From assembly GCA_000238975.1 (NCBI GenBank), contig CP002295.1, positions 186,001 to 250,000 on the forward strand: DNA of 64,000 nt, given 5' to 3'. The position numbers were made by a program, and so were the translations under genes. Each line of letters opens with the position of its first letter. Positions within the stretch are counted from its first letter, which is position 1. The stretch comes from Serratia symbiotica str. 'Cinara cedri' (GTDB lineage: Bacteria > Pseudomonadota > Gammaproteobacteria > Enterobacterales > Enterobacteriaceae). Shown piece after piece: positions 53,535 through 64,000 of this stretch. The notes below the pieces were generated by a model, which saw only the letters and a list, made by a program, of their open reading frames with translations, was not told the origin of the DNA and made no database searches.

Positions 53535-54901
53535 TCCCTGTTTCTCTTCTATCATTATCTAAAATCTTAAGTGCTGAATTAATTGGTGCTGATAGCAAAA
53601 TTATTGAGGTCACAACAGATGCCCGTAAAGTAACATTAGATTGCTTATTTGTAGCATTAAAGGGTAAACGTTTCGATGCACATAATTTTGCTATTGATGC
53701 GGTTGTAGGTGGTGCAAAAGCGTTACTAGTCAGTCAACGTTTGGCGCTAGATATACCACAATTAGTGGTTGCGGATACCCGCGTAGCCTTGGGGCAATTG
53801 GCTGCCTGGGTACGTCAGCAGCTACCAGCACGCGTGGCGGTACTAACCGGATCTTCTGGTAAAACATCAGTAAAGGAAATGGCTGCTGCTATTCTTAGTG
53901 AGTGTGGTGAGGTGTTGTATACCGCTGGTAATTTTAATAATGACATTGGTGTACCACTGACGCTTTTGCGTCTGCAACCACAGCATAATTTTGCGGTTAT
54001 TGAACTTGGCGCTAATCATATTGGTGAAATTGCTTATACTAGCGCTTTAACTCGCCCGTATACTACTGCTTTAGTAAATAACTTATCAGCTGCTCATTTA
54101 GAGGGTTTTGGCTCATTTGTTGGGGTTGCGCAGGCAAAAGGGGAAATTTTCATTGGGCTGCAAGATAATGGTATTGCAATTATTAATGCTGACAACAATA
54201 ACTGGCCGCACTGGCGGTATATGCTAAATGATAAAACTGTTTGGTTTTTTTCATCACTAGGTATTACAGGGGTAGAGTTTTTCGCTAGCAATATTAGAGG
54301 TAATGGTAGTCAGTTCCGATTACATAGCCCTTTAGGTTGCATCGAAATCACGTTGCCATTACTTGGTATTCATAATGTAGCTAATGTCTTAGCAGCGTCA
54401 GCTATCGCTATATCGATGGGTGCTTCATTGAAAGCAGTCCGTCAGGGGTTAAGAAAGTTACAGCCCGTTCTAGGGCGTTTGTTTCCAATCGCATTATCTA
54501 GAAATAAGCTATTATTAGATGACACGTATAACGCTAATGTTGGGTCTATGATCGCTAGTATACAGGTATTAGCTCATATGCCTGGTTATCGTGTAATGGT
54601 GGTAAGTAATATGGAGGAGCTGGGAGAAGAGGCACAAGAATGTCATTATCAGGTTGGCAAAGTAGTCCGGCAGGCTAGTATTGATAAGGTGATTAGTTTT
54701 GGTAGTTTAAGTAGGGTATTGAGCGCTGCGTCTGGTAGCGGAGAACATTATGAGGATAAGGCAGATGTGATTGCGCGCGTAGCAGAATGCCTTGCTGAGC
54801 ATGAGGTAATTACTGTGTTAATAAAAGGTTCACGTCGTGCTGCCATGGAGCATATAGTTTATGCATTACAGGAGAAATACGATGTTAGTGTGGTTAGCTG
54901 A
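53531..54901 (+). CDS. murF: UDP-MurNAc-tripeptide:D-Ala-D-Ala ligase
   Basis: Completes the UDP-MurNAc pentapeptide by adding D-Ala-D-Ala, the dipeptide made by DdlB encoded downstream. The 456 residues compare with 452 in E. coli. The P-loop is [13 protein letters not shown] near residues 105-117. [21 protein letters not shown] and [12 protein letters not shown] are characteristic. The start overlaps the murE stop (ATGA), and its 3' end overlaps mraY by 20 bases. No anomaly is seen. Confidence 0.97.
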   Translation: MIPVSLLSLSKILSAELIGADSKIIEVTTDARKVTLDCLFVALKGKRFDAHNFAIDAVVGGAKALLVSQRLALDIPQLVVADTRVALGQLAAWVRQQLPARVAVLTGSSGKTSVKEMAAAILSECGEVLYTAGNFNNDIGVPLTLLRLQPQHNFAVIELGANHIGEIAYTSALTRPYTTALVNNLSAAHLEGFGSFVGVAQAKGEIFIGLQDNGIAIINADNNNWPHWRYMLNDKTVWFFSSLGITGVEFFASNIRGNGSQFRLHSPLGCIEITLPLLGIHNVANVLAASAIAISMGASLKAVRQGLRKLQPVLGRLFPIALSRNKLLLDDTYNANVGSMIASIQVLAHMPGYRVMVVSNMEELGEEAQECHYQVGKVVRQASIDKVISFGSLSRVLSAASGSGEHYEDKADVIARVAECLAEHEVITVLIKGSRRAAMEHIVYALQEKYDVSVVS

Positions 54902-55964
54902 GTATTTAGTCAAGTATTCTTCAGGCTTTAATGTTTTTTCTTATTTAACGTTTAGAGCCATTGTTAGCTTGCTAACCGCATTATTTATTTCGCTATCCGT
55001 AGGGCCTAGAGTGATATCGTACCTACAGGAAATTTCTTTTGGGCAAATAGTGCGCGCTGATGGTCCGCAGTCGCACTTTATTAAACATGGTACGCCTACC
55101 ATGGGCGGCGTAATGATTCTAGCCTCCATAACTATTTCAGTGCTAATGTGGGCTTATTTATCTAACCCATATGTATGGTGCGTGTTATTTATTTTGATTG
55201 GCTATGGTGTTATTGGGTTTATTGATGACTATCGTAAGGTGGTACGTAAAGATATTAATGGCTTAGTAGCGCGCTGGAAGTATTTATGGCAATCAGTAAT
55301 AGCGCTATTTGTTTCTTTTATTATGTATATATTAGGTGAAGGTACATCTGCTACTGAATTAGTAGTACCTTTTTTTAAGGGTATGGCGCCACAACTTGGT
55401 TTATTTTATGTGTTATTGGCATATTTTGTTATTGTTGGTAGCAGCAATGCAGTTAATTTAACAGATGGGCTAGATGGTTTAGCAATTATGCCTACAGTGT
55501 TAGTCGCCTCTGGGTTTGCATTAGTGGCTTGGGCGACAAGTAATATAAATTTTGCTAGCTATTTGCATATTCCGTATTTACGTCATGCTAGTGAATTGGT
55601 GATTGTCTGTACTGCTATTGTTGGCGGTGGTTTAGGTTTTCTATGGTTCAATACTTATCCGGCACAGGTATTTATGGGTGATGTAGGCTCATTATCGTTG
55701 GGTGGGGCGTTAGGTACTATTGCTGTACTTCTGCGTCAGGAGTTCCTTTTATTTATCATGGGCGGTATATTCGTTATTGAAACGTTATCGGTTATTTTAC
55801 AGGTAGGATCGTTTAAATTGCGTGGTCAGCGTATTTTTCGTATGGCACCTATTCATCATCACTATGAATTAAAAGGTTGGCCGGAGCCGCGTGTCATTGT
55901 GCGCTTTTGGATCATTTCTCTTATACTGGTGCTTATTGCTTTAGCAACGCTAAAAGTGCGGTAA
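54882..55964 (+). CDS. mraY: Phospho-MurNAc-pentapeptide translocase
   Basis: Integral membrane enzyme that makes lipid I by transferring phospho-MurNAc-pentapeptide to undecaprenyl phosphate. With the start at 54882 ([19 protein letters not shown]) it has 360 residues, equal to E. coli, and AGGAG lies seven bases upstream. A longer reading from 54861 adds seven unrelated residues and is rejected. Ten hydrophobic segments are expected and visible. [21 protein letters not shown] and FMGDVGSL hold the catalytic aspartates, and MAPIHHHYE is the histidine motif. murD follows two bases after the stop. Confidence 0.98.
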   Translation: MLVWLAEYLVKYSSGFNVFSYLTFRAIVSLLTALFISLSVGPRVISYLQEISFGQIVRADGPQSHFIKHGTPTMGGVMILASITISVLMWAYLSNPYVWCVLFILIGYGVIGFIDDYRKVVRKDINGLVARWKYLWQSVIALFVSFIMYILGEGTSATELVVPFFKGMAPQLGLFYVLLAYFVIVGSSNAVNLTDGLDGLAIMPTVLVASGFALVAWATSNINFASYLHIPYLRHASELVIVCTAIVGGGLGFLWFNTYPAQVFMGDVGSLSLGGALGTIAVLLRQEFLLFIMGGIFVIETLSVILQVGSFKLRGQRIFRMAPIHHHYELKGWPEPRVIVRFWIISLILVLIALATLKVR

Positions 55965-55966
55965 TA

Positions 55967-57289
55967 ATGGTAGATTATTATGGTAAAAAGATCGTCATTA
56001 TTGGTTTAGGGGTAACTGGACTATCTTGTGTTGATTTCTTTATAGCACGTGGCATTATACCTCGTGTTATGGATACTCGTACTTCACCGCCCGGGTTGGG
56101 TATGTTGTCAGAATGTATAGAATGTTATTTAGGGGGTTTATGCGAAGAATGGCTGCTAATGGCAGATTTAATTGTTGTGAGTCCAGGTGTTTCGCTAACT
56201 ACGTTGATGTTACGTACTGCATTGGATGCAGGTATAGAAATTATCGGGGATGTTGAACTATTTTGTCGTGAAGCGCAAGTCCCTATTGTAGCTATTACTG
56301 GTTCTAATGGAAAAAGTACTGTTGCCTCCTTAGTAAGCGAGATGGCGAAGTGTGCTAATTGGTCAGTAGGTATTGGTGGAAATATAGGTACGCCATCGTT
56401 GCATTTACTAAATCATAAATATCAGCTCTATATTTTAGAATTATCAAGTTTTCAGTTAGAAACGACTTATAGTTTACGGGCAGCGGTTGCGATTATACTC
56501 AATATAACTGAAGATCATATGGATCGTTATCCATTTGGTTTACAGCAATACCACGCTGCTAAATTACGTATTTATAATAATGCTAATATTTGTGTAGTGA
56601 ATGTAGATGATATATTAACGTTTCCAGTGCATGATACTGACTTGTATTGCGTTAGTTTTGGTGTGAATATCGGCGATTATCACTTATATCTTGAGAAAGG
56701 TGACACTTGGTTATGGGCGCTTGGTAAGAAGGTGCTGAATACTAATGAAATGAAGCTGATAGGTTATCATAACTATACCAATGCTTTAGCGGCGCTCTCG
56801 CTAGCTGACGCGATCAATATCCCGCGTGCTTCCAGTCTTAAGGCGCTTACTACTTTTACTGGCTTACCGCATCGTTTCCAGTTGGTATGGGAACATAATG
56901 GTGTATGTTGGATTAATGACTCTAAAGCTACTAACGTTGGTAGTACTATAGCCGCGCTGAATAGTTTACAGGTGAATGGTACGCTGCATCTACTATTAGG
57001 TGGTGATGGTAAGTCTGCAGACTTTTCTCCACTCTTGCATTACTTGCAAGGCAATAATAATGTACTGCTGTATTGTTTTGGGCGTGATGCTATACAGTTA
57101 GCGCAACTACGTTTAGTAGACGCTACTATTACTGAAACTATGGAGCAAGCTATGGGCGTCATCGCCCGTCAGATACAGCCTGGTGATATAGTATTATTAT
57201 CACCTGCATGTGCTAGCCTTGATCAGTTCTGTAATTTTGAGGTTCGTGGTGATATTTTTGCAAACTTGGCGCAGGAGCTTAGTCGATGA
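55967..57289 (+). CDS. murD: UDP-MurNAc-L-alanine:D-glutamate ligase
   Basis: Adds D-glutamate to UDP-MurNAc-L-Ala. Starting at 55967 ([15 protein letters not shown]) it has 440 residues against 438 in E. coli (MADYQGKNVVIIGLG). The Rossmann start [11 protein letters not shown], the P-loop ITGSNGKST near 110-118, [10 protein letters not shown] and [11 protein letters not shown] are conserved. The frame remains open upstream inside mraY, but those residues have no homology. It starts two bases after mraY and overlaps ftsW by four bases. Confidence 0.97.
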   Translation: MVDYYGKKIVIIGLGVTGLSCVDFFIARGIIPRVMDTRTSPPGLGMLSECIECYLGGLCEEWLLMADLIVVSPGVSLTTLMLRTALDAGIEIIGDVELFCREAQVPIVAITGSNGKSTVASLVSEMAKCANWSVGIGGNIGTPSLHLLNHKYQLYILELSSFQLETTYSLRAAVAIILNITEDHMDRYPFGLQQYHAAKLRIYNNANICVVNVDDILTFPVHDTDLYCVSFGVNIGDYHLYLEKGDTWLWALGKKVLNTNEMKLIGYHNYTNALAALSLADAINIPRASSLKALTTFTGLPHRFQLVWEHNGVCWINDSKATNVGSTIAALNSLQVNGTLHLLLGGDGKSADFSPLLHYLQGNNNVLLYCFGRDAIQLAQLRLVDATITETMEQAMGVIARQIQPGDIVLLSPACASLDQFCNFEVRGDIFANLAQELSR

Positions 57290-58488
57290 GACGATGCTTG
57301 CTAAGCTCCAAAATGATGGAAAAAGTAAAAAGTTGGGTAGTAGGATCACACGAGAATTCTACTAAAATAATGTATGATACTACATTACTATGGTTGACTT
57401 TTGGTTTAGTAATTATTGGTTTTGTGATGATTACATCCGCCTCGATGCCAATTGGCCAGCGGCTAGCCGATGATCCCTTCTTATTTGTTAAGCGCACCGC
57501 GTTATATTTGGGTTTAGCATTTGGCCTATCAATAATGACACTACGTATTTCAATGGACGTTTGGCAGCTCTATAGTGGTGTAATGTTACTAATATCAATA
57601 GTGATGCTATTGATTGTACTGTTAATTGGTAGCTCAATTAATGGCGCATCGCGTTGGTTAGCGCTTGGTTCATTACGCATTCAACCATCAGAGTTATCTA
57701 AGTTGTCATTATTTTGTTATTTGTCGAGTTATCTAGTGCGTAAAATTGAAGAAGTGCGTAGTAACTTTTGGGGATTTTGTAAACCAATAGGGGTCATGGC
57801 TATATTAGTAGTGCTATTATTGTTACAGCCAGATCTCGGCACTGTAGTGGTAGTATTTATAACTACCTTAGCGATGCTATTTTTAGCCGGGGTAAAGATA
57901 TGGCAGTTTTTAGTGATCATTAGTTCTGGCGTGTTTTCAGTAATACTGCTTATTATTACTGAGCCTTATCGTATGCAACGTATCATATCATTTTGGAATC
58001 CTTGGGAGGATAGATTTGGTAGTGGGTACCAACTAACTCAGTCATTAATAGCATTTGGTCGTGGTGAGTTATGGGGACAAGGGCTTGGTAATTCAGTACA
58101 GAAATTAGAATATTTGCCAGAAGCGCATACTGATTTTATATTCTCTATTTTAGGGGAAGAACTTGGTTATATTGGTGTAGTTTTAACTTTATTAATGGTA
58201 TTTAGTATTGCTTTTCGCGCTATGTCAATTGGTCGCTGTGCTATGGTGACTGATCAATGTTTTTCTGGATTTTTAGCTTGCTCAATTGGTGTATGGTTTA
58301 GCTTTCAGACATTAGTTAATATTGGTGCGGCTGCTGGCCTTTTACCGACTAAAGGATTAACTCTGCCGCTGATCAGCTATGGCGGCTCAAGTATGTTAGT
58401 TATGTCAACAGCGATCGCACTATTATTACGTATTGATTATGAAACACGTCTAGCTAAAGCTCAGGCTTTTGTGAAGAGGTCAGGATGA
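57286..58488 (+). CDS. ftsW: Septal peptidoglycan polymerase FtsW
   Basis: SEDS-family glycosyltransferase that polymerises septal glycan from lipid II together with FtsI. The 400 residues compare with 414 in E. coli; the shorter part is the cytoplasmic N-terminus. From [13 protein letters not shown] (near residue 29) similarity is high, with about ten membrane segments. Typical stretches are [37 protein letters not shown] with the catalytic Asp, [16 protein letters not shown] and [10 protein letters not shown]. It overlaps murD and murG by four bases each. Confidence 0.97.
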   Translation: MRRCLLSSKMMEKVKSWVVGSHENSTKIMYDTTLLWLTFGLVIIGFVMITSASMPIGQRLADDPFLFVKRTALYLGLAFGLSIMTLRISMDVWQLYSGVMLLISIVMLLIVLLIGSSINGASRWLALGSLRIQPSELSKLSLFCYLSSYLVRKIEEVRSNFWGFCKPIGVMAILVVLLLLQPDLGTVVVVFITTLAMLFLAGVKIWQFLVIISSGVFSVILLIITEPYRMQRIISFWNPWEDRFGSGYQLTQSLIAFGRGELWGQGLGNSVQKLEYLPEAHTDFIFSILGEELGYIGVVLTLLMVFSIAFRAMSIGRCAMVTDQCFSGFLACSIGVWFSFQTLVNIGAAAGLLPTKGLTLPLISYGGSSMLVMSTAIALLLRIDYETRLAKAQAFVKRSG

Positions 58489-59555
58489 GCGGACAACCTA
58501 ATCGTTTAATGGTTATGGCAGGCGGTACTGGTGGGCATGTATTTCCAGGAATAGCTGTTGCTCATCATCTAATAGCGCAGGGTTGGCAGGTACGTTGGCT
58601 TGGAACTATAGATCGAATAGAAGCAAGTTTGGTACCAAGGCATGGTATTGAAATTGATTTCATTCGTATCTCTGGATTACGCGATAAAGAACTGCATGCT
58701 CAGCTTAGTACTTTATTATGTATTTGGCAGGCAGTGCGGCAAGCACAGCTTATTATGCACCGTTTCCAGCCGGAAGTAGTGCTTGGGATGGGCGGATATG
58801 TCTCTGGGCCCGGCGGCTTAGCTGCTTGGCTTTGCGGTATTCCTGTAGTGTTACATGAACAGAATAGTATTGCTGGTTTGACTAATCGTTGGCTTGCGCG
58901 TATTGCTAAGACTGTATTACAAGGTTTTTGTGGCGCGTTTCCAAATGCCAAGGTGGTGGGTAACCCATTACGCCATGAGTTATTAACTATACCGTTGCCA
59001 GCCGAACGCTTGTATGGGCGAAAAGGTCCGATTTGTGTACTTGTGCTTGGTGGAAGCCAAGGAGCGCAGGTGCTTAATCAGACAATACCTAAGGTCGCAT
59101 TGCGCTTAGGAGGTGGTATAATAATTTGGCATCAAGCGGGTAAAGGCGCTGAAGAAGGAGTGAAGCGCGATTATGAGAAAGTGGGTCAAACACAGCATAA
59201 AGTAACTGAATTTATTGATGATATAGCTACTGCTTACGCTTGGGCTGATGTCGTGATATGCCGTTCTGGCGCGTTGACTGTTAGTGAGATTATTGCTGTT
59301 GGTATACCAGCAATTTTTGTGCCATTAGAGCATCGAGATAGGCAACAATATTGGAATGCCCGTCCACTAGAATTAGCTGGTGCAGCAACAATTATTGAGC
59401 AGTCACAGTTTAACCCTGATACGGTATGTAAGTGTTTGGTAAGTTGGCAGCGTCCTGCTTTGTTTGAGATGGCTGAAAAAGCCCGTGCAATGTTTATTGC
59501 TGATGCTACCGCGCATGTGGCAGCAGAATTGATACAAGTTATTAAAGAACTATAG
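58485..59555 (+). CDS. murG: UDP-GlcNAc transferase MurG (lipid II synthase)
   Basis: Peripheral inner-membrane GT-B glycosyltransferase that converts lipid I to lipid II. The 356 residues compare with 355 in E. coli. The N-terminal glycine-rich loop is [12 protein letters not shown] near residues 11-22. [13 protein letters not shown] and LHEQNSIAG follow. The donor site shows [11 protein letters not shown] near 190, [10 protein letters not shown] and [13 protein letters not shown]. It overlaps ftsW by four bases. A 75-base gap then precedes murC. Confidence 0.98.
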   Translation: MSGQPNRLMVMAGGTGGHVFPGIAVAHHLIAQGWQVRWLGTIDRIEASLVPRHGIEIDFIRISGLRDKELHAQLSTLLCIWQAVRQAQLIMHRFQPEVVLGMGGYVSGPGGLAAWLCGIPVVLHEQNSIAGLTNRWLARIAKTVLQGFCGAFPNAKVVGNPLRHELLTIPLPAERLYGRKGPICVLVLGGSQGAQVLNQTIPKVALRLGGGIIIWHQAGKGAEEGVKRDYEKVGQTQHKVTEFIDDIATAYAWADVVICRSGALTVSEIIAVGIPAIFVPLEHRDRQQYWNARPLELAGAATIIEQSQFNPDTVCKCLVSWQRPALFEMAEKARAMFIADATAHVAAELIQVIKEL

Positions 59556-59630
59556 TGGTTGAATATATCGGATCTTGATTTAATAACAAAGAATAGGTCC
59601 AAGTACACCTAACCTAAATTAGAGAGAGTG

Positions 59631-61073
59631 ATGAATATACAACAATTGGCGAAATTACGCAATACAGTGCCTGAGATGCGCCGTGTTCGACATATACATT
59701 TCGTTGGTATTGGTGGTGCTGGCATGGGTGGTATAGCTGAAGTATTAGCTAACGAAGGTTATCAAATTAGTGGCTCAGATTTAGCGCCTAATCAGATGAC
59801 TCAGCAGTTGAGTTTGCTTGGGGTACTAATTTATTTTAACCATCGACCGGAAAATGTATTAGATGCAAGTGTAGTGGTAGTGTCTAGTGCGATCACCGCT
59901 GATAACCCGGAGATTATAGCAGCACGCGAAGCTCGTATCCCAGTGATTCGTCGTGCCGAGATGCTAGCCGAATTAATGCGCTTTCGTCATGGCATTGCTG
60001 TCGCTGGTACGCATGGTAAAACTACTACTACAGCTATGGTATCAAGTATTTATGCTGAAGCTAATTTAGATCCGACGTTCATTAATGGTGGTTTGGTGAA
60101 AGCTGTAGGGACTCATGCGCGTTTAGGTTCTAGTCATTTTTTAATTGCAGAGGCTGATGAGAGTGATGCATCTTTTTTACATTTACAGCCGATGGTAGCA
60201 ATAGTTACAAATATTGAAGCCGATCATATGGATACTTATAAGGGTAATTTTGAAAATTTAAAGCAGACCTTTATTAATTTTTTGCATAATCTACCATTTT
60301 ATGGTCGCGCAGTAATGTGTATTGATGATCCAGTAGTACGCACATTATTACCATGTGTAGGTCGTCATATTACTACTTACGGCTTTAGCAGTGATGCTGA
60401 TGTGCGTATTGAAAATTATCATCAGCAAGGAACGCAAGGGTGCTTTACTTTAAGGCGATACAATAAGCCACTAATACTTGTGACTCTTAATGCGCCAGGT
60501 AGCCATAATGCGCTAAATGCGGCTGCAGCTGCAACAGTAGCAACTGAAGAAGGAATTAATGACGAATATATTTTACGTGCACTAGCAAGTTTTCAAGGCA
60601 TAGGACGACGTTTTGACTTTCTTGGCGAGCTGCCATTAGATAAATTAAATGGTAAAATAGGCAACGTAATACTGATAGATGATTATGGTCATCACCCTAC
60701 TGAAGTAGATGCTACGCTGCACGCAGCACGCGCTGGTTGGCCAGATAAACGCTTAGTAATGATTTTTCAGCCTCATCGCTATACGCGTATTCGTGATTTA
60801 TACGATGACTTTGCTAATGTTTTATCACAGGTAGATGTGTTAATAATGCTGAATGTATACGCGGCAGGCGAGATACCGATCCCTGGTGCGGATAGTCGCG
60901 CTTTATGTCGCACGATTCGTAGTCGTGGTAAGTTAGATCCAATTTTAGTTGCTGATGTTGATAGTGTCCCGGAAATGCTCGTGCCTTTGTTGCAGGATAA
61001 TGATTTAGTCTTGATGCAGGGTGCTGGAAATATAGGTAAAATTGCCAAAAAATTAGCTGAAGTAAAATTCTAG
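59631..61073 (+). CDS. murC: UDP-MurNAc:L-alanine ligase
   Basis: First Mur ligase, adding L-alanine to UDP-MurNAc. The ATG at 59631 gives [18 protein letters not shown], as in E. coli (MNTQQLAKLRSIVPEMRR); the GTG three bases earlier is less likely. The 480 residues are about 11 fewer than in E. coli, missing only the hydrophilic C-terminal tail. [12 protein letters not shown] near 22-33, the P-loop [13 protein letters not shown] near 123-135 and [10 protein letters not shown] near 344 are all conserved. ddlB follows 24 bases later. Confidence 0.98.
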   Translation: MNIQQLAKLRNTVPEMRRVRHIHFVGIGGAGMGGIAEVLANEGYQISGSDLAPNQMTQQLSLLGVLIYFNHRPENVLDASVVVVSSAITADNPEIIAAREARIPVIRRAEMLAELMRFRHGIAVAGTHGKTTTTAMVSSIYAEANLDPTFINGGLVKAVGTHARLGSSHFLIAEADESDASFLHLQPMVAIVTNIEADHMDTYKGNFENLKQTFINFLHNLPFYGRAVMCIDDPVVRTLLPCVGRHITTYGFSSDADVRIENYHQQGTQGCFTLRRYNKPLILVTLNAPGSHNALNAAAAATVATEEGINDEYILRALASFQGIGRRFDFLGELPLDKLNGKIGNVILIDDYGHHPTEVDATLHAARAGWPDKRLVMIFQPHRYTRIRDLYDDFANVLSQVDVLIMLNVYAAGEIPIPGADSRALCRTIRSRGKLDPILVADVDSVPEMLVPLLQDNDLVLMQGAGNIGKIAKKLAEVKF

Positions 61074-61097
61074 TCATATAAAAAGAGAAGTAATATT

Positions 61098-62018
61098 ATG
61101 ACCGAGAAAGTTGCCGTCCTATTGGGAGGTGTTTCTACTGAATATAAAATATCACTGCAATCCGGTGCTGCTGTATTAGCAGGATTAAGAGAAGTTGGTA
61201 TCAACGCTCATGGAATTAATCCGTGGGAGTTCCCTGTAATTAAATTAAAAGCGCAGGGATTTAGTAAAGTGTTTATTTCGTTACACGGTCGTGGTGGCGA
61301 GGATGGGACTATACAGGGTTTATTGGAATTCCTAGAATTGCCTTATACCGGTAGTGGTGTAATGGCCTCAGCACTAAGCATGGATAAATGGCGCAGCAAA
61401 ATGTTATGGCAGTCAATGGGATTGCCAGTAGTGCCTTATGTAACGATAAATTATAAGCAGTATGCTTGTGCTGAAAAAATAGTGCTGCTAGAGCGTCTGG
61501 CTAGACTAGGATTTCCTTTAATGGTTAAACCTAATCGTGAAGGATCTAGTATTGGTATAAGTAAAGTGAATATAAATAATGAACTTGAGGTAGCTCTGCA
61601 AAAAGCTTTCCGTTATGACAATGAAGTAATATTAGAAAGGTGGCTAAGTGGCCCAGAATATACCGTATCAATATTAGGTGATCAAGTTTTACCCTCTATT
61701 CGTATTTATCCTACAAGGATGTTTTACGATTACGAGGCTAAGTATGGTACGGATAATACCAAGTATTACTGCCCAAGTGGTTTGAGTAAAGAAAAAGAAG
61801 ACGAGATTACGTCATTGGCGCTATATGCTTATCGAGCACTGGATTGTCGTGGCTGGGGGCGTGTAGATATAATACAGGATAGCAATAGTTGTTTTTATTT
61901 GCTTGAGGTAAATACGTCTCCAGGTATGACTAATAATAGTTTAGTGCCAATAGCGGCACGTCAGTTTGGACTTAGTTTTTCTCAACTAGTAATAAAAATT
62001 TTATCGTTGGCCGAGTAG
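61098..62018 (+). CDS. ddlB: D-alanine--D-alanine ligase B
   Basis: ATP-grasp ligase making D-Ala-D-Ala for MurF. The 306 residues equal E. coli Ddl[22 protein letters not shown] is the N-terminal block, [10 protein letters not shown] follows near 59-68, and [14 protein letters not shown] near 143 binds ATP. The metal-binding block [11 protein letters not shown] lies near residues 268-278. It has GAAGTAATATT between a weak ribosome-binding site and the ATG. ftsQ starts one base after the stop. Confidence 0.98.
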   Translation: MTEKVAVLLGGVSTEYKISLQSGAAVLAGLREVGINAHGINPWEFPVIKLKAQGFSKVFISLHGRGGEDGTIQGLLEFLELPYTGSGVMASALSMDKWRSKMLWQSMGLPVVPYVTINYKQYACAEKIVLLERLARLGFPLMVKPNREGSSIGISKVNINNELEVALQKAFRYDNEVILERWLSGPEYTVSILGDQVLPSIRIYPTRMFYDYEAKYGTDNTKYYCPSGLSKEKEDEITSLALYAYRALDCRGWGRVDIIQDSNSCFYLLEVNTSPGMTNNSLVPIAARQFGLSFSQLVIKILSLAE

Positions 62019-62019
62019 T

Positions 62020-62826
62020 ATGTCGCAATCAGCTCTTAATACGTTGAATCATAGGGTAGGAAGTACAGCTCGTCCTAGTAATGGTTCACAATTATTAGGG
62101 ATTGTCTGCTTGCTTATAGTATTGGTAATAATTATATGGAGTAGTTTGGTGGTTATTAGATGGATGAAAGAAGCCAGTAATCGTCCGCTTTGGCAACTAG
62201 TGGTAACAGGTGAATGTTATTATACATCTATTGATGATATTCGTCATGCAATCTTATCATTAGGTCCACCAGGTACATTTATGACACAAGATGTAGATGT
62301 TATTCTACAACAGGTTGAGCAGATACCATGGATTAAGCAAGTTAGCGTGCGTAAGGAATGGCCAGATAAATTAAAGATTCATTTAGTGGAGTACGCACCG
62401 GTAGCTAGTTGGAATGATTTATATATGATTGACGCTGATGGAATATCGTTTAGTGAGCCATCAGAATGGGTCAGAAAACAGTCATTACCACTATTATATG
62501 GCCCTGAAGGTAGCGAAAAAGATGTACTAGAGGGTTATCAGGCTATGAATGATATATTAACTGCCAGTAAATATACATTAAAGATGGTAGCTATGAGTGC
62601 ATATCATTCTTGGCGATTAGTTTTAGATAATGACGCTCGATTAGAACTAGGGCGTGATAATTTTATGGGTCGATTGCAGCGATTTATTGAGCTTTATCCG
62701 CTATTACAGCGACATGGGCAAGAAAAAAGCAAGCGTGTTAGTTATGTTGATTTGCGCTATGAATTTGGCGCTTCAGTAGGCTGGGCTTCATTACTCATTG
62801 ATTCACATATGGTTGAAGCTAAGTAA
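62020..62826 (+). CDS. ftsQ: Cell division protein FtsQ
   Basis: Bitopic membrane protein that recruits FtsBL and links early and late divisome proteins. The 268 residues compare with 276 in E. coli. The cytoplasmic tail (1-25) precedes a membrane segment at about 26-48 ([19 protein letters not shown]). The periplasmic POTRA domain starts [17 protein letters not shown]. The beta domain follows with [30 protein letters not shown] and, near the end, [16 protein letters not shown]. It lies one base after ddlB and 41 bases before ftsA. The frame is intact but more diverged than its neighbours. Confidence 0.96.
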   Translation: MSQSALNTLNHRVGSTARPSNGSQLLGIVCLLIVLVIIIWSSLVVIRWMKEASNRPLWQLVVTGECYYTSIDDIRHAILSLGPPGTFMTQDVDVILQQVEQIPWIKQVSVRKEWPDKLKIHLVEYAPVASWNDLYMIDADGISFSEPSEWVRKQSLPLLYGPEGSEKDVLEGYQAMNDILTASKYTLKMVAMSAYHSWRLVLDNDARLELGRDNFMGRLQRFIELYPLLQRHGQEKSKRVSYVDLRYEFGASVGWASLLIDSHMVEAK

Positions 62827-62867
62827 GATAGTAATTAGTAATAGGGTAAGGCATAGGCAAAATCACA

Positions 62868-64000
62868 ATGATCAAGTCGACGGACAGAAAACTGGTAGTG
62901 GGGCTGGAGATTGGAACTACAAAAGTTTCTGCACTAGTAGGAGAAATTCTGCCAGATCACATGGTCAATATTATTGGGGTAGGTGGCTATTCGTCACGAG
63001 GCATAGAGAAGGGTGGCATTAATGATTTAGAATCGGTAGTAAAGTGCGTACATCATGCTATTGGTCAGGCTGAGCAGATGGCAGATTGTCATATTTCTTC
63101 GGTTTATCTTGCATTATCAGGAAAATATATTAGCTGTCAGAATGAAATAGGAATGGTTCCTATTTTAGAAGAAGAAGTAACTCAAGAAGATGTAGAAAAC
63201 GTCGTGCATATAGCTAAATCAGTACGTGTTCGTGATGAGCATCGTATCTTGCATATAATTCCTCAGGAATACGCTATCGACTATCAGGAGGGCATCAAGA
63301 ATCCAGTCGGACTTTCTGGCATGCGCATGCAGGCTAAAGTACATTTAATTACTTGCCATAATGACATGGCGAAGAATATTGTTAAGGCCGTAGAACGTTG
63401 CGGCTTAAAAGTAGACCAAATTATTTTTGCCGGTTTAGCAGCAAGTTATGCAGTGCTGACTGAAGATGAACGTGAGCTAGGTGTTTGTGTAGTTGATATT
63501 GGTGGTGGCACAATGGATATGGCGGTATACACAGGTGGAGCATTACGGCATATTAAGGTTATTCCTTATGCTGGGAATGCAGTTACTAGTGATATCGCTT
63601 ATGCGATTGGTACTACGCCAACTGATGCGGAGGCTATTAAAGTTTTACATGGTTGCGCACTTGGATCAATGGTTGGTAAGGATGAAATTCTAGATATTCC
63701 TAGCTTTGGCGGTCGTCCTGCGCGTAGTCTACAAAGACAGATATTGGCTGAAGTAATTGAGCCACGCTACACTGAGTTATTGAATTTAGTTAATGATGAA
63801 ATTTTGCATCTACAGGATCAATTGCGTCAGCAAAGGGTTAAACATAGCTTATCAGCGGGGATTGTGTTAACTGGGGGTGCTGCTCAAATTGATGGTTTAG
63901 TGACTTGTGCGCAACAGGTATTTCGTACTCAGGTACGCATCGGTAAACCATTAAATATTACAGGTTTAACGGACTATTCTCAGGAGCCTTATTATTCTAC
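62868..64000 (+). CDS. ftsA: Cell division protein FtsA (cut by window end)
   Basis: Actin-like ATPase that tethers FtsZ to the membrane and recruits late division proteins. From the ATG at 62868 the frame (MIKSTDRKLVVGLEIGTTKV) stays open for 377 codons to the window end, with no stop or shift. It matches E. coli FtsA (420 residues) to within about 40 residues of the C-terminus. The phosphate loops GLEIGTTKVSALVG near 12 and VVDIGGGTMDMAVY near 205 and the adenosine motif LTGGAAQIDGL are present. The C-terminal membrane-targeting helix is outside the window. ftsZ would be expected next. Confidence 0.97.
   Translation, partial: MIKSTDRKLVVGLEIGTTKVSALVGEILPDHMVNIIGVGGYSSRGIEKGGINDLESVVKCVHHAIGQAEQMADCHISSVYLALSGKYISCQNEIGMVPILEEEVTQEDVENVVHIAKSVRVRDEHRILHIIPQEYAIDYQEGIKNPVGLSGMRMQAKVHLITCHNDMAKNIVKAVERCGLKVDQIIFAGLAASYAVLTEDERELGVCVVDIGGGTMDMAVYTGGALRHIKVIPYAGNAVTSDIAYAIGTTPTDAEAIKVLHGCALGSMVGKDEILDIPSFGGRPARSLQRQILAEVIEPRYTELLNLVNDEILHLQDQLRQQRVKHSLSAGIVLTGGAAQIDGLVTCAQQVFRTQVRIGKPLNITGLTDYSQEPYYS

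Noticed and set aside
54861-54881. Earlier ATG for mraY, seven codons upstream
   Set aside because: The extra residues have no homology; AGGAG is correctly spaced for the ATG at 54882, which gives exactly the E. coli length.
55877-55966. 30-codon upstream extension of murD
   Set aside because: It overlaps mraY in another frame and has no similarity to MurD; the ATG at 55967 matches the family start.
59628-59630. GTG start for murC
   Set aside because: The adjacent ATG at 59631 reproduces the E. coli N-terminus (MNxQQLAKLR) and is a stronger codon.

Overview
The window comes from a reduced, AT-rich gammaproteobacterium of the Enterobacterales, most likely an insect endosymbiont of the Sodalis-allied type. 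The proteins are close in sequence and length to their E. coli counterparts. Every retained gene lies in the E. coli 0-2 minute order and orientation (talB ... dnaK-dnaJ ... rpsT / ribF-ileS-lspA ... ispH ... dapB ... carAB ... folA / apaH-apaG-rsmA-pdxA-surA-lptD / djlA ... thiBPQ ... rsmH-ftsL-ftsI-murE-murF-mraY-murD-ftsW-murG-murC-ddlB-ftsQ-ftsA). The genes between them in free-living relatives have been erased to very AT-rich DNA without recognisable reading frames. I see no insertion sequence, phage, CRISPR array, tRNA or rRNA. The species cannot be named from the sequence.

Layout. 1-39 is the last codons of talB. 40-4781 is a gene desert ending in a well conserved sigma-32 promoter for dnaK-dnaJ (4782-7888). 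After a second desert come rpsT (minus) and the ribF-ileS-lspA run (10248-14706). ispH, dapB, carAB and folA follow, each separated by 0.6-1.1 kb of empty DNA. 26396-33166 is a compact minus-strand operon, lptD-surA-pdxA-rsmA-apaG-apaH, divergent from djlA. A 4.0-kb desert precedes the thiamine transporter operon thiB-thiP-thiQ (minus, 38223-41535). The largest desert (7.3 kb, 41.7-49.0 kb) replaces the sgr/leu/ilv/cra/mraZ region and ends in a promoter and a run of hairpins. The dcw division and cell-wall cluster then runs almost without gaps from 48986 to the window end, which cuts ftsA.

Function. The retained set covers protein folding (DnaK, DnaJ, DjlA), translation (RpsT, IleS, RsmA), cofactors (FMN/FAD by RibF, folate by FolA, pyridoxal phosphate by PdxA, isoprenoids by IspH, imported thiamine by ThiBPQ), carbamoyl phosphate (CarAB), diaminopimelate (DapB), a full peptidoglycan and division cluster, lipoprotein processing (LspA) and outer-membrane biogenesis (SurA, LptD). 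This implies a cell that still builds a Gram-negative envelope and imports thiamine.

The most interesting signs are of genes working at the edge of decay. ispH has no standard start codon and seems to begin at AUA. rsmA is knocked out of frame by an A8 tract at codons 3-5 and would need transcriptional slippage. dapB has lost three conserved glycines. The thiBPQ leader carries a degenerate TPP-riboswitch-like element. Several perfect inverted repeats and 21-bp tandem duplications stand alone in the deserts. I did not find a convincing new multi-gene system.
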